Below, piece after piece: positions 1 to 11,191 of a DNA stretch of 49,571 nt (the stretch's first letter is position 1; every line of letters starts with the position of its first letter). Position numbers and translations under genes: made by a program. Source of the DNA: Rickettsiales bacterium (GTDB lineage: Bacteria; Pseudomonadota; Alphaproteobacteria; Rickettsiales; UBA1997); NCBI GenBank assembly GCA_020054695.1, contig JAHXBT010000038.1, forward strand, positions 18,343 through 67,913. Direction: 5' to 3'. Under the pieces are notes generated by a model. The model did no database searches and had not been told where the DNA came from. It was given only the letters and a program-made list of their open reading frames with translations.

Positions 1-2
1 AG

Positions 3-323
3 ATTGCTACTTTTGGTAAAATATATTTATCATCAATTTTATATCTATCTGAGGATAAGTGGTCTATATGGGTCAATGGTAATAAACTATCATCAACTAA
101 TAATATTAAAAGCAATGATATTTATGTTGAATCAGTTGCTCCTTATGAAGTTAATTTAATTTGGTCACTTAGCCCCATTAAGTGGAGAATTATTTCTGAA
201 TTGCCAGTCAACGCAAAAGTACCTGCTGTAAATGATTTTGGTCAAGTAGAATTTAATATCAAATTAAAATCAAACCAAACTTATATCCTAAAACATGATA
301 GGGTAGTTAATGGTAAAATTTAG
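3..323 (+). CDS. C-terminal part of an unidentified protein (5' truncated by window edge)
   Basis: Open frame from base 3 to TAG at 321-323: IATFGKIYLSSILYLSEDKWSIWVNGNKLSS...VNGKI; not in the ORF track because the start is outside the window. Confidence 0.6.
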   Translation: MATFGKIYLSSILYLSEDKWSIWVNGNKLSSTNNIKSNDIYVESVAPYEVNLIWSLSPIKWRIISELPVNAKVPAVNDFGQVEFNIKLKSNQTYILKHDRVVNGKI

Positions 324-368
324 AATATATATTATTTAGTGTTAGTTAATGATTTTTAATAGTTAAAA

Positions 369-1868
369 ATGACAGATAAAAATAGAGCAATAACTATTGC
401 CTATGGTGATGGAATTGGGCCAGAATTAATGGATTCAGCAATTAAAATTCTACAAGCTAGTGGTGCTAAATTACATTTTAATGTAATTGAAGTTGGTGAA
501 GGAATTTACAAAAAAGGTTTTAATTCTGGACTCATGCCTTCTGCTTGGGAAGAGTTAAGGAACACTAAAATAATGCTAAAAGCTCCAATTACTACCCCCC
601 AAGGTGGTGGTTATAAAAGTCTTAATGTTACTTTGCGTAAAAAATTAGGTCTTTATGCTAATGTTCGCCCCGTTACTTCACTTTATCCTTATATTAATAG
701 TAAGCATCACAGTATGGATGTAGCTATTATTCGTGAAAATGAAGAAGATCTTTATATGGGTGTTGAACATAAGCAAACTGCTAATTCTCAGCAATGTTTA
801 AAATTAATTACAAATACTGGTAGTGAAAAAATTATTCGATATGCTTTTGAGTATGCTATTAAAAATAATCGTAAAAAAGTAACCTGTTTTTCTAAAGATA
901 ATATTATGAAAATTACCGACGGCGCTTTTCATAAAATTTTTGATGAGGTTGCTCAAGAATACCCCAATATTGAATCTGATCATTACATTATTTGTACTGG
1001 TTCTGCTCGTCTTGCTGCTAGGCCTGAAATTTTTGATGTTATTGTAACATCTAATCTTTATGGCGATATTATTTCCGACATTGCTGCTGAAATTGCTGGC
1101 TCTGTTGGTATTGCCGGATCTGCTAATATTGGTGATGAATATGCTATGTTTGAGGCAATTCATGGTTCTGCACCATCAAGAGCAGGTCAAGATAAGGCTA
1201 ATCCAACTGGTTTTATTCAGGCCGCTATCATGATGCTTGTTCATATTGGCCAAATTGAACAAGCAAATAAAATCCGTAACGCCCTATTTAAAACTATAGA
1301 AGACGGTATTCATACCTATGATATTTATAATAAAAAAACTAGTAGTAAAAAGGTGGGTACAAAAGAATTTACTAATTCTATTATTGATCGTTTAGGCCAA
1401 GAGCCAGCAAAACTTCCAATTTCTAATTTTAAAGAAATTGATGAAAATTCTACTAAAAGGACAAATATTTATCGAGAAGAGGTTGCCAAAGATAAAGAAT
1501 TGATTGGTTTTGATTTATTTATTGATTGGCAGGATGAATTTGAAGATTTAATTTCATTTATTAATATCATAGAAAGCGAGAAACTAGAAATTAAAATTAT
1601 AACAGCTAAAGGTTTAATTATGTGGCCAATAATTGACAAGCAAGATCAAAATATTTATCCTAAGGGTCAAACAATTTTAAGATTTATTGGAAAAGGAATT
1701 GTCGGTAAAACAAGTAACCAAATTATTAATACCAAAAAAACTATTGAGCATGATGATATTATTAATATGCTACAAGTTTTTTCTGACAAAAAGGTTGATT
1801 TTATTAAATATGAAGGTCTTTACACTTTTGGTGGTAAGGCTGGATATAGTTCTGCACAAGGAGAGTGA
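369..1868 (+). CDS. icd: NADP-dependent isocitrate dehydrogenase, long Rickettsia-type with C-terminal extension
   Basis: YGDGIGPE, IRENEEDLYMGVEH, NLYGDIISDIAAEIAGSVGIAGSANIG, EAIHGSAP motifs; ~150-aa C-terminal extension. Confidence 0.93.
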   Translation: MTDKNRAITIAYGDGIGPELMDSAIKILQASGAKLHFNVIEVGEGIYKKGFNSGLMPSAWEELRNTKIMLKAPITTPQGGGYKSLNVTLRKKLGLYANVRPVTSLYPYINSKHHSMDVAIIRENEEDLYMGVEHKQTANSQQCLKLITNTGSEKIIRYAFEYAIKNNRKKVTCFSKDNIMKITDGAFHKIFDEVAQEYPNIESDHYIICTGSARLAARPEIFDVIVTSNLYGDIISDIAAEIAGSVGIAGSANIGDEYAMFEAIHGSAPSRAGQDKANPTGFIQAAIMMLVHIGQIEQANKIRNALFKTIEDGIHTYDIYNKKTSSKKVGTKEFTNSIIDRLGQEPAKLPISNFKEIDENSTKRTNIYREEVAKDKELIGFDLFIDWQDEFEDLISFINIIESEKLEIKIITAKGLIMWPIIDKQDQNIYPKGQTILRFIGKGIVGKTSNQIINTKKTIEHDDIINMLQVFSDKKVDFIKYEGLYTFGGKAGYSSAQGE

Positions 1869-3196
1869 AAACGGAAAAATTTGATTTATTTATAACGCAA
1901 GCTGAGTTGGCATTAACTGATTCTGATTTTTATTTACAATCACTTTCAGTAATAGTCTCAATTTTTGTTGCTATCTTATTTTATAAAATAGTTAAATATT
2001 TTTTTCGTGCTAAATGGAAAGAGGTTGCTGAAAAGAGAAGTAGTTTTTTTAAAAATCAGATTTCTTTTGAGGATAATATTGAAAAATTATTAATTAAATA
2101 TTTCGCTCCTTTATTCTTACCTACAACTATACTGATTTTCTTATTTTTAGGAATGGTATTTTCTTCCATATTCTCTAATGACTCAGATATTGACTTATCA
2201 AATAGATTATTAATTTTTCACGCCTCTATTCAGCTAGTAACCTTATTTTTATTTTTAAGATTCATTAGAATTATCTCATCCAGTACTTTTATTGCCAATA
2301 TTTTTGGTATATTTTTAGTGCCAATTGTTATACTTAATTTTGTTGGCTTACTGGATTCAGCAGTATCTTACCTAGATCAATTTGCTTTGAATATTGGTCA
2401 GGTTAGAATATCAATATACAATATTTTGCATGCCATAATTACTTTAGTTGCTGCTTTTTGGTTTTCTCGCTTGATTTCAAAAAATATTAAGACATTTATT
2501 AATAAAAATAGAATTATTAGGTCGACTACTAAGGGAATTTTAACCAAAATTGTCGATATCTTAATATATTTAGTTATTTTTGTCGTATTGATGAAGGTTT
2601 TTGGCTTCAATATGACTACTTTTGCAGTTTTTTCAGGTGCTATTGGTGTTGGCCTTGGTTTTGGTTTGCAAAAAATTGTTGCTAATTTTATTGGTGGTAT
2701 AATTCTTCTTTTTGAAAAATCAGTTGAAATAGGCAATGTTATTGAGTTGGAAGATGGGGCTATTTATGGTAAAGTATCTTATTTTGGTGGCAGATATACT
2801 TTGATTGAAACTATGGATGGTAAGGAAATTATGGTACCTAATGAAGATCTTATCACAAAAAAAGTAGTAAATTTAACTTACAGTAATAATAAGGCTAGGA
2901 TTGAAATTGATATTAACGTCGATTTTTCTACTGATTTAGAGAAGGTTCAGAATTTAATTCTTAATATTGCCAAAGATCATGCAAAATGTTTAAGATTTCC
3001 TGAAGCAAAATGTCATATTTACAAATTTGATGATTATGCTATAAGACTCCGGTTATTTTTCTGGATAAGTGACGTTTCTGATGGTGTTTATGAGCCTAGA
3101 AGCGAGGTCATGATAAAAATATGGAATATGTTAAAGGAAAATAACATTAAAATCCCTTATCCAAAAAGGGATATTTCTGGTGGCCTTAATTTTTAA
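1865..3196 (+). CDS. MscS-family mechanosensitive ion channel protein
   Basis: GVGLGFGLQKIVANFIGGIILLFEKSVEIGNVIEL MscS core; GTG start overlapping icd stop (GTGA). Confidence 0.9.
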   Translation: MKTEKFDLFITQAELALTDSDFYLQSLSVIVSIFVAILFYKIVKYFFRAKWKEVAEKRSSFFKNQISFEDNIEKLLIKYFAPLFLPTTILIFLFLGMVFSSIFSNDSDIDLSNRLLIFHASIQLVTLFLFLRFIRIISSSTFIANIFGIFLVPIVILNFVGLLDSAVSYLDQFALNIGQVRISIYNILHAIITLVAAFWFSRLISKNIKTFINKNRIIRSTTKGILTKIVDILIYLVIFVVLMKVFGFNMTTFAVFSGAIGVGLGFGLQKIVANFIGGIILLFEKSVEIGNVIELEDGAIYGKVSYFGGRYTLIETMDGKEIMVPNEDLITKKVVNLTYSNNKARIEIDINVDFSTDLEKVQNLILNIAKDHAKCLRFPEAKCHIYKFDDYAIRLRLFFWISDVSDGVYEPRSEVMIKIWNMLKENNIKIPYPKRDISGGLNF

Positions 3197-3298
3197 ATTA
3201 TAATTATTGTTAATTTCTGTTATTTCCTAAGAAAGATCCTATTTTTAAGTTGAAAAATTGATAATTTCATCTAAAATCTAACTATATATATCTTAATA

Positions 3299-4240
3299 AT
3301 GGAATTGATGGAAAATTATAAATTACAAGATGTCTTGGGGTTCTTTGGTTTACCTTTTAATGATCTTATCTTTAAAGCTGCTCAAATTCATAGGGAAAAT
3401 CATAACCCAAATCAAGTTCAAGTTAGTAGTCTTTTGAGTATTAAAACTGGTTCTTGCCCTGAAGATTGTAAATATTGTCCACAATCAGCTCACCACAATA
3501 GTGGTCTTAAGAAGGAGCCCTTTATGGAGATAGGTGAGGTAATAAAACATGCTAAAAAGGCAAAGGAGAGTGGTGCTAGTCGTTTTTGTATGGGTGCGGC
3601 TTGGAGAAATCTTAATAATCGTGATCTTGATAAAGTTTGCAACATGATCAAGGAGGTTAATAAATTAGGTTTAGAAAGTTGCGTTACGCTTGGTATGATA
3701 AGCTCTACTCAGGCTGACAAGTTAAAGGATGCTGGATTAGATTATTATAATCACAATATTGATTCATCGGAAGAATTTTATAAATCAATTATCACAACTC
3801 GCAAATTTGAAGATCGTTTAAATACTCTAAAAAACATTGAAGATGCTAAGATAAATATTTGTTCTGGTGGTATTGTTGGTATGGGTGAATCTAGGGAAGA
3901 TAGGGCAAAAATGTTAATGACTTTATCATCTCTTCCTAATCAACCAAAATCAGTTCCAATTAATATGTTAGTTAAAACTAATAATAGCCCATTAGGTGAG
4001 ATAGAAGATATTGACCATTTTGAATTTATACGCACCATCGCAGTAGCTAGAATTTTGATGCCAATCTCATCTGTTAGATTATCTGCTGGCAGAAGTGATA
4101 TGAATGAACAGATGCAATCATTATGTTTTCTAGCGGGTGCAAATTCTATTTTTTATGGTGAAAAATTATTGACAACTGAGAATCCAGAAATGCAAGAGGA
4201 TAAGGAGTTGTTTAAAAGATTAGGAATCCAAGCAATATAA
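3299..4240 (+). CDS. bioB: Biotin synthase
   Basis: [17 protein letters not shown] radical-SAM motif; full-length BioB-like sequence. Confidence 0.96.
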   Translation: MELMENYKLQDVLGFFGLPFNDLIFKAAQIHRENHNPNQVQVSSLLSIKTGSCPEDCKYCPQSAHHNSGLKKEPFMEIGEVIKHAKKAKESGASRFCMGAAWRNLNNRDLDKVCNMIKEVNKLGLESCVTLGMISSTQADKLKDAGLDYYNHNIDSSEEFYKSIITTRKFEDRLNTLKNIEDAKINICSGGIVGMGESREDRAKMLMTLSSLPNQPKSVPINMLVKTNNSPLGEIEDIDHFEFIRTIAVARILMPISSVRLSAGRSDMNEQMQSLCFLAGANSIFYGEKLLTTENPEMQEDKELFKRLGIQAI

Positions 4241-4288
4241 CCTATTTTCAAGTGAAAATATTATAAATATATAAATTAATAAAAAATT

Positions 4289-5824
4289 ATGTCATCTCCA
4301 ATTATTAAAAAATTAGTTCAAAAAAGAGAAGAAGCAAGAATGGGTGGCGGTCAAAAAAGAATTGATGTACAACATTCTAAAGGAAAATTAACAGCAAGAG
4401 AAAGAATTGAAGTTTTGCTGGATCCTGGTTCTTTTGAAGAATATGGCCTTTATGTTGAGCATCGTTGTTCTGATTTTGCAATGGAGGATAAGAAGCACGC
4501 AGGTGACGGCGTAGTTACCGGTCAAGGTACTATTAACGGTAGGTTGGTATTTGTTTATAGTCAGGATTTTACAGTAATGGGTGGTTCTCTTGGTGAGGCT
4601 CATGCTAGAAAAATATGTCAAGTAATGGATAAGGCTGTAAAGGTTGGTGCCCCTATTATTGGTATTAATGATTCTGGAGGTGCTAGAATTCAAGAAGGTG
4701 TTGATTCTCTTGCTGGTTATGGTGAGATTTTTCAAAGAAATGTTGATGCTAGTGGTGTTGTTCCACAGATTTCCCTAATTTTAGGTCCTTGCGCTGGTGG
4801 CGCTGTGTATTCTCCTGCTTTGACTGATTTTATTTTAATGACAGAGGGGTCGTCTTATATGTTTGTTACTGGCCCAGATGTGGTAAAAACTGTTACACAT
4901 GAAAATGTTACGTCTGAAGAATTGGGTGGTGCTAAGGTTCATGCTTCCAAAAGCGGCGTTGCTCATGCAACCTTTAAAAATGACATTGAAGCTTTGCTAC
5001 AGGCTAGAAGATTAATTAATTTTTTACCTAGCTCTAATAAAACTCCAGTTCCAGAAATTCCAACTGTTGATGTCCAAGATAGGGTTGATATTTCTTTAAA
5101 CACTTTGGTACCAGAAAATACAAATCAACCTTATAATATAAAAGAATTGGTTGAAAAAATTTTAGATGAGAGTGATTTTTATGAAATTCAGCCAGATTAT
5201 GCTAATAACATTATTGTTGGTTTTGGTCGTTTAGAGGGTTCTACTGTTGGTATTGTTGCTAATCAACCAATGAATTTGGCAGGTTGTTTAAATATTGAGG
5301 CTTCTGCTAAAGCTGCTAGATTTATTAGATTTTGTGATGCTTTTAATATACCTATTCTAACTTTTGTTGATGTGCCAGGATTTTTACCTGGAACTGATCA
5401 AGAGCATAACGGTATTATAAAACATGGTGCAAAATTACTTTATGCTTATGCTGAAGCTACTGTGCCAAAAATTACTGTAATTACTAGAAAATCTTATGGT
5501 GGTGCATATATTGTGATGAATTCTAAACATTTAAAAGGTGATGTTAATTACGCTTGGGCCAATGCTGAAATTGCTGTTATGGGTCCAGAAGGTGCCGTTG
5601 AGATTGTTTTTAGAAAAGAAGCTCAAGATCCAGATCTAAAGAGTCAGAAGATTGAGGAGTATCGTGAGAAGTTTGCCTCTCCTTTTGTTGCTGCCTCTAG
5701 GGGCTTTATCGATGAAGTTATTAGACCTCAAAATACGAGAAAAAGAATATGTAAATCATTACAAATTCTTAAAAATAAAAAGGAAAACAAACCTTGGAAA
5801 AAACATGATAATTTACCTTTATAA
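4289..5824 (+). CDS. pccB: Propionyl-CoA carboxylase beta chain (acyl-CoA carboxyltransferase)
   Basis: [81 protein letters not shown]. Confidence 0.95.
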   Translation: MSSPIIKKLVQKREEARMGGGQKRIDVQHSKGKLTARERIEVLLDPGSFEEYGLYVEHRCSDFAMEDKKHAGDGVVTGQGTINGRLVFVYSQDFTVMGGSLGEAHARKICQVMDKAVKVGAPIIGINDSGGARIQEGVDSLAGYGEIFQRNVDASGVVPQISLILGPCAGGAVYSPALTDFILMTEGSSYMFVTGPDVVKTVTHENVTSEELGGAKVHASKSGVAHATFKNDIEALLQARRLINFLPSSNKTPVPEIPTVDVQDRVDISLNTLVPENTNQPYNIKELVEKILDESDFYEIQPDYANNIIVGFGRLEGSTVGIVANQPMNLAGCLNIEASAKAARFIRFCDAFNIPILTFVDVPGFLPGTDQEHNGIIKHGAKLLYAYAEATVPKITVITRKSYGGAYIVMNSKHLKGDVNYAWANAEIAVMGPEGAVEIVFRKEAQDPDLKSQKIEEYREKFASPFVAASRGFIDEVIRPQNTRKRICKSLQILKNKKENKPWKKHDNLPL

Positions 5825-5860
5825 AACCTTTTTCATTAGTAAATTTCTTACTGTAATGAA

Positions 5861-6805
5861 ATGACAAATTTAACTTTTGATCACGTAAAAATTGCCCATA
5901 AAAGAATTAAGGATCATGTAATCAAAACCCCTGTAATTAGCAATAAATCTTTAAACAAGGAAATTGGTGCTAACATATTCTTTAAATTAGAAAATCTACA
6001 AAAAACAGGTTCTTTTAAAATTAGAGGCGCTACAAATAATTTGCTCAGTTTTTATCAGAAAAATGGTAAATTTCCTGATAAAATTACTACCGTTAGTTCT
6101 GGCAATCATGCAATTGCTGTTGCTTACCTTTGTCAAAAATTTGATATCAAGGAATCTATTATTTTTATTGATAAGGAAGCTGCTAAAATTAAAATTGATG
6201 AAAGTAGAAAATATCAGTCACAAATTATAGTAACAGAAAGTAAAATGGAATCTATTAATTTAATTGATCAAAAAATTAATGAAGGATATTATATGTGTAA
6301 TTCCTACGGTGATGAGGATGTTATTTTGGGTCAAGCAACTGCTACTTTTGAGGCTATGAACCAAATTGATCAGCAAATTGATGCTGTTTTTGCGCCTTGC
6401 GGCGGCGGTGGATTAGCTTCTGGTGCTTATATTGTCGCTAGTGGTTTTGATTACAATCCTAAAGTTTTTGCTGTTGAGCCTGAAAATGCAAATGATGCAC
6501 AATTGTCAGTTAAAAATAATGAGATTTACAAATTTCATACAACTCCCAAAACTATAGCTGATGGGGCTAGAACGTTATGGATTTCAGAGAAGACATTTCC
6601 TTACATAAAAAAATTAGATAATATTTATACTGCAAATGATGAAGAGATTATTTTTTGGTGGAAAAAATTAACAAAATTACTTGATATGAAAATAGAACCA
6701 ACAGCAATTCTAGCTTTAGTTGGTGCTAAAAAATTTATTGACCAAGGTGCTAAAAATAAAAATATTTTGATTATTCTATCTGGCGGTAACGTTAATCCAT
6801 TTTAA
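5861..6805 (+). CDS. PLP-dependent threonine/serine dehydratase-like protein
   Basis: KLENLQKTGSFKIRGA Schiff-base lysine motif, SSGNHAIAVAY, PCGGGGLASG. Confidence 0.88.
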   Translation: MTNLTFDHVKIAHKRIKDHVIKTPVISNKSLNKEIGANIFFKLENLQKTGSFKIRGATNNLLSFYQKNGKFPDKITTVSSGNHAIAVAYLCQKFDIKESIIFIDKEAAKIKIDESRKYQSQIIVTESKMESINLIDQKINEGYYMCNSYGDEDVILGQATATFEAMNQIDQQIDAVFAPCGGGGLASGAYIVASGFDYNPKVFAVEPENANDAQLSVKNNEIYKFHTTPKTIADGARTLWISEKTFPYIKKLDNIYTANDEEIIFWWKKLTKLLDMKIEPTAILALVGAKKFIDQGAKNKNILIILSGGNVNPF

Positions 6806-6900
6806 TATATAAACTTCTTTCAACTGCATTATAATCAAACTTATTGACAGTTGGATAAATTGCTAATAATCTAGTGATATAAATAATTATTTGATAAGAA

Positions 6901-7692
6901 ATGGTACAATTTACACTTCCAAAAAATTCTAAAATAGATAAAAAAGCTGGTACAAAATTTACTTCAGATACAAAATCTGACAATATGAAGATGGTTCAAA
7001 TTTATCGTTATAATCCTGAGGATAAAAATAATCCATATATTGATGAATTTGAAGTTGATCTTAGCAAATGTGGACCAATGGTACTTGATGCTTTAATTAA
7101 AATTAAGTCTGAACAAGATAGTTCTCTTACTTTTAGAAGATCTTGTCGTGAAGGTATTTGTGGTTCTTGTTCTATGAATATTGATGGTACTAATACACTA
7201 GCTTGCACCAAGCCTATTTCTGATTGCAAGGATAGTATTAAAATCTTTCCTTTGCCTCACATGCCTGTTATCAAAGATTTAGTTCCTGATTTAACGCATT
7301 TTTATGCTCAATATAAGTCAGTACAACCTTGGTTACAAGCTGAAGAGCCTAAAGATAAATCACAAGAAAGATTACAATCTCCAGAAGAGCGCAAAAAATT
7401 AGATGGTCTTTATGAATGTATTATGTGTGCTTCTTGCTCTACTTCTTGTCCAAGTTACTGGTGGAATGGAGATGAATATTTAGGTCCCGCAACATTACTT
7501 CAATCTTATCGTTTTTTAGCTGATTCTCGTGATGAAGCAACTTCTAAAAGGTTAGAAAATCTTGAAGATCCATTTAAATTATATCGTTGCCATACAATTA
7601 TGAATTGTACTAATACTTGCCCTAAAGGTCTTAATCCTGCAAAAGCTATTGGTTCAATTAAGGAAATGATTGTAGAAAATAAAAATAGTTAA
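6901..7692 (+). CDS. sdhB: Succinate dehydrogenase iron-sulfur subunit
   Basis: [13 protein letters not shown] [2Fe-2S], [17 protein letters not shown] and [15 protein letters not shown] Fe-S motifs. Confidence 0.96.
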   Translation: MVQFTLPKNSKIDKKAGTKFTSDTKSDNMKMVQIYRYNPEDKNNPYIDEFEVDLSKCGPMVLDALIKIKSEQDSSLTFRRSCREGICGSCSMNIDGTNTLACTKPISDCKDSIKIFPLPHMPVIKDLVPDLTHFYAQYKSVQPWLQAEEPKDKSQERLQSPEERKKLDGLYECIMCASCSTSCPSYWWNGDEYLGPATLLQSYRFLADSRDEATSKRLENLEDPFKLYRCHTIMNCTNTCPKGLNPAKAIGSIKEMIVENKNS

Positions 7693-7830
7693 TTTAGCTA
7701 TCTAATCTACATTATGAAAATAATCAAACTAGATTCACACTATAGCTAACAATCACTTTATAGAGAAAATAAGGTAATTTTCTAATAATACTGTAAAATT
7801 AGAAATTAGTCGCACGCAATTTATAACTAT

Positions 7831-8577
7831 TTATTTAAATAATAATAATCTTAATTTATAGGGTAATTTTTGCAATAATTTTAAAATACATACAAATATC
7901 CAAGGAAAGGAAATTTCAAATTGTTTTTTTGGTAATTTTATGAGAATTATGTTTGCCGCCTTTTGGCTAGAAATTATCCAAGGCATTTTAAAATTATTTT
8001 TAGCAGTTAGGCGAGTTTCTACGAATCCTGGATTGATCAATTGCACTTTAGTTTGATATTTTTTTAATTCGTAAAAAAGACTTTCAGTTAAATGTGATAA
8101 TCCAGCTTTAGAAGCACCATAAGCAAGCGAGTTGGGCATGCCAAAATAGCTAGCAACGGAAGAAATTACTGCCAAATGTTTGATCCTTTCTTCTTTGAAA
8201 TCATTTAAAAAACTATCTAAAAAGCTAAGAAAGCTATTAAAATTAACATCTAAAATATTCTTAGCTTGCTTAAGATTAAAATTTTTTAAATTCATTGGTT
8301 GATAAATACCAGCACAAAAAATAATAATGTCAATTTGTGTCCATTTATCAAAAATCTGCTTTTGTAAATTTTTTAGATCAGTTTTTTTTGTAATATCGCA
8401 TTTTATAGATAGTTGATCGCCTTCTAATTTATGGCATAAATTATTTAATTTATCATTTGATCTGGCAGAAATTATTAGATTTGCTCCCAATTTGTCTAAT
8501 TTATAACATAAATTTTCTCCAATACCAAAACTTCCGCCAATAATTAAAATATTTTTATTTTGATAATAATTTTGCAT
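7831..8577 (-). CDS. Short-chain dehydrogenase/reductase
   Basis: GGSFGIG cofactor motif, SSVASYFGMPNSLAYGASKAG catalytic YxxxK. Confidence 0.88.
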   Translation of the reverse strand: MQNYYQNKNILIIGGSFGIGENLCYKLDKLGANLIISARSNDKLNNLCHKLEGDQLSIKCDITKKTDLKNLQKQIFDKWTQIDIIIFCAGIYQPMNLKNFNLKQAKNILDVNFNSFLSFLDSFLNDFKEERIKHLAVISSVASYFGMPNSLAYGASKAGLSHLTESLFYELKKYQTKVQLINPGFVETRLTAKNNFKMPWIISSQKAANIILIKLPKKQFEISFPWIFVCILKLLQKLPYKLRLLLFK

Positions 8578-8589
8578 GATTTACTTATA

Positions 8590-9123
8590 CTAATCTATTT
8601 TCTGGAAAAATATTGTTAATCTTGCCCAAGTGATACCAAATTTTTTAATATCTGATTTGTTTACAAGAATTTTTTCATCAAGCAAATACATCCAATCATC
8701 TAATTTAACATTATATCTGGTTTTCTTCTGGTGGTCTATTTCAAGGTCTAAAATATATTCCATTTGCATGACATTACCATATTGCGACCCTTTAGCCTGA
8801 CCAATTACATCAGAAGCTGTAGCAGTAAAATGATGATTATCAGAGAATTTTATAGTCCAAATTCTTTCACTTTTTTCACCATCATCAAAGGTAAAATATT
8901 CTTCTAAAATACCTTCATTATCATCCCATTTACCCTCCATATCAACTACAAATCTTCTAGTAACCTTCCCAGATCTGTCTTCTAACATACCCCAAGCCTT
9001 AATTTTGCCATTAAGATATTGTCTAATATCTAATTTTGGATGATTATTTTCATAAGTTTTAGGAGTAATATTTGAGCAAGAAAATAAAGACATAATAATA
9101 ATAGATAAAATTGTTTTTTTCAT
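8590..9123 (-). CDS. DUF3833-like lipoprotein
   Basis: Lipobox-like LFSCS; RFVVDMEGKWD..GILEEYFTFDDGEKSERIW pattern of the DUF3833 family; position in lipid cluster. Confidence 0.72.
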   Translation of the reverse strand: MKKTILSIIIMSLFSCSNITPKTYENNHPKLDIRQYLNGKIKAWGMLEDRSGKVTRRFVVDMEGKWDDNEGILEEYFTFDDGEKSERIWTIKFSDNHHFTATASDVIGQAKGSQYGNVMQMEYILDLEIDHQKKTRYNVKLDDWMYLLDEKILVNKSDIKKFGITWARLTIFFQKID

Positions 9124-9133
9124 TTTGTAAAAA

Positions 9134-10357
9134 TTATTTTGTAAAATTTTTATAAAGAATAAAGCCAGCTAAAGATCGGAAAATTATTGGTAAAATAGCG
9201 TAAGAAAATGAAATAAATCCTGATTGTAAATTAACATCATTCTCAAAAAAACCTATAAAATAAATTAAAATAGAAGAAGACAAAGTTAAAGAAATTTTAA
9301 CCATAAAATTACAAAAACCAAAAATTATGGTTTGGTTGTTTTCTAACTTATCCTTTTGGATAATATCTGTTAAGATTGAAAAAGCCAGTGCAAAATCTCC
9401 ACCAAAAGCAATTCCAGATAAAATACAAATAATGCTATAATATAAAATATCTCCCTCACCTAAAAAATAACAAAAACTAAAAATTATTAAGGTAAAAAAG
9501 ATGGAAATAAGCCAAGTTTTTGATTTATTGTTTAGGGCTTTGGATAATTTTGTCCACAAAATAGTACCAATCATTAAGCCAGAAAAATAAAGTAGCAAAA
9601 AGATTCCAATCAAATCTTTAGCATTGAGAACTTTTTCAACAAAGAACATAATCAAAATAGCAGGAATTGCAGCAGAAAAAGCGTTAAATAGAAAGACCAA
9701 GGCAAATTTTTGTAAAATTTTATTAGAAAATATTTTTTTAAAATTAGATGTTTGTTTAATTTTATAATTATTATGAGGTGCAAAAAAATAAAAAATTACC
9801 GCAAAAATAGTTGCTAAAATGAGATAGAAAGATCCAACAATTAAAAAGCTGGTTTTTTCATCAAAAATTTTAAATAGGATAGCGGGAATAAGGGCAGCAA
9901 AGATAATGCCAGATATAAAGAAAATTTCACGATAGGCGATAATTTTGGTTTTAGTATGATAGTCATCACTAAAGCTAACTGCGTAAGATTGATAATTAAT
10001 ATAAACAGCGCTATAAAGGCTAAAAGTGATAATTAACATAATTATTAGCCAAAGATGAATATTGATAATATTTAATGGATAAAATAATAGCAAAAATGAT
10101 AATCCCATAAAGGGTGCTAGATAAAAAATAATTTTTCTTTTCAAGTAAGAATATTTATCACTAAAAAAGCCAAAAATAGGATCTTGTATAGTATCAAATA
10201 ATCTGGTGGTAAATAAAATTAAGGCAATATTTTGTAAACTAATATTAAAATTATCAGCATAGTAATTGGGCAAATAAATATATAGGGGCAAACCCATAAA
10301 AGCTAGGCAAAAGCCTAGTAAAGAATAGGTAATAAGGTTTTTATTAGTTAATTGCAT
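9134..10357 (-). CDS. MFS transporter (GPH/melibiose-like)
   Basis: ~12 hydrophobic segments; RLFDTIQDPIFGFFSDKY motif. Confidence 0.85.
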   Translation of the reverse strand: MQLTNKNLITYSLLGFCLAFMGLPLYIYLPNYYADNFNISLQNIALILFTTRLFDTIQDPIFGFFSDKYSYLKRKIIFYLAPFMGLSFLLLFYPLNIINIHLWLIIMLIITFSLYSAVYINYQSYAVSFSDDYHTKTKIIAYREIFFISGIIFAALIPAILFKIFDEKTSFLIVGSFYLILATIFAVIFYFFAPHNNYKIKQTSNFKKIFSNKILQKFALVFLFNAFSAAIPAILIMFFVEKVLNAKDLIGIFLLLYFSGLMIGTILWTKLSKALNNKSKTWLISIFFTLIIFSFCYFLGEGDILYYSIICILSGIAFGGDFALAFSILTDIIQKDKLENNQTIIFGFCNFMVKISLTLSSSILIYFIGFFENDVNLQSGFISFSYAILPIIFRSLAGFILYKNFTK

Positions 10358-10868
10358 TGCGGTATAAATCCTTGATCATTGTCTGATATTTATTATTTTT
10401 GTGTAACCAAATATCTAAATAAATTTTACTAAATTTATTATTTTTAATTTTTCCAGTAAAATTTTGATTATGATATAATTTTGTAATACCATTATTATAT
10501 CTGGCTTCAATAATATCTGTTTTTTTAATATTTGGAAAAATAGTAAGCAATTTTTGATAATATTTTGTTTTATCTGAATCATTAATGTCATAATAGCGAC
10601 TAATCTCTTCGATTGATGATTTAGCTAATTCCTTATTAGAAAAATTCATATTATATTGAATGATGATTGAAAAATTATTCTGATATATTTTTTCTTGAGC
10701 AAAAAACTTTTTTTCATTAACACAAAGATAGATGTCGTAGATATCTAAGAAAAAATAAGTAAAATTATGAAAATTACAATATTTATAATTACTATTTTTT
10801 ATAATATTATTTGCCCTTACGGTGGTAGAGATAAATATAATGCATATTAGTATAACTATTTCTTTCAT
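10344..10868 (-). CDS. Chalcone isomerase-like domain protein, secreted
   Basis: N-terminal signal peptide, LDIYDIYLCV...SIIIQYNMNFSNKELAKSSIEE resembles the bacterial chalcone-isomerase-like family; overlaps the MFS gene start. Confidence 0.55.
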   Translation of the reverse strand: MKEIVILICIIFISTTVRANNIIKNSNYKYCNFHNFTYFFLDIYDIYLCVNEKKFFAQEKIYQNNFSIIIQYNMNFSNKELAKSSIEEISRYYDINDSDKTKYYQKLLTIFPNIKKTDIIEARYNNGITKLYHNQNFTGKIKNNKFSKIYLDIWLHKNNKYQTMIKDLYRNAIN

Positions 10869-11191
10869 ATTTGCTACATTATTTTATCTTTACGGTAGTT
10901 TTTAATTGGTAATTGGAAATTTAAGGAAGCATTATTGCTTTAGGTTAATGTTGTTAACATAAATTACACCTAATTTTTTTCTTTTTCTAGGATAAAACTC
11001 TAAATTAAATTACTAATTAGAGCCAATACTATAATTCTAAGCCGTAGAATTTGATGTTAATATTAACCTCTTATTCATATGTATAGCTAATATTTATGTC
11101 CTAATATTTTCTTGGAACTTCGTTGTTGGAACTTTGTTGCGTTAACTTAGTAATACCTTTAGTTTTTTCAAATGGAATTCGTAATCATTGT

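Noticed and set aside
804-1163. Minus-strand ORF inside icd (and similar ones inside pccB, mscS, gyrB, leuC, fabG, tRNA-flanking genes)
   Set aside because: Shadow ORFs antisense to clearly conserved genes; compositionally arbitrary sequences with no recognisable family
1687-1884. Plus-strand 65-aa ORF overlapping the icd 3' end
   Set aside because: Alternate frame of icd; no motif
5652-5864. 70-aa ORF overlapping the pccB 3' end
   Set aside because: Out-of-frame read of the conserved PccB C-terminus
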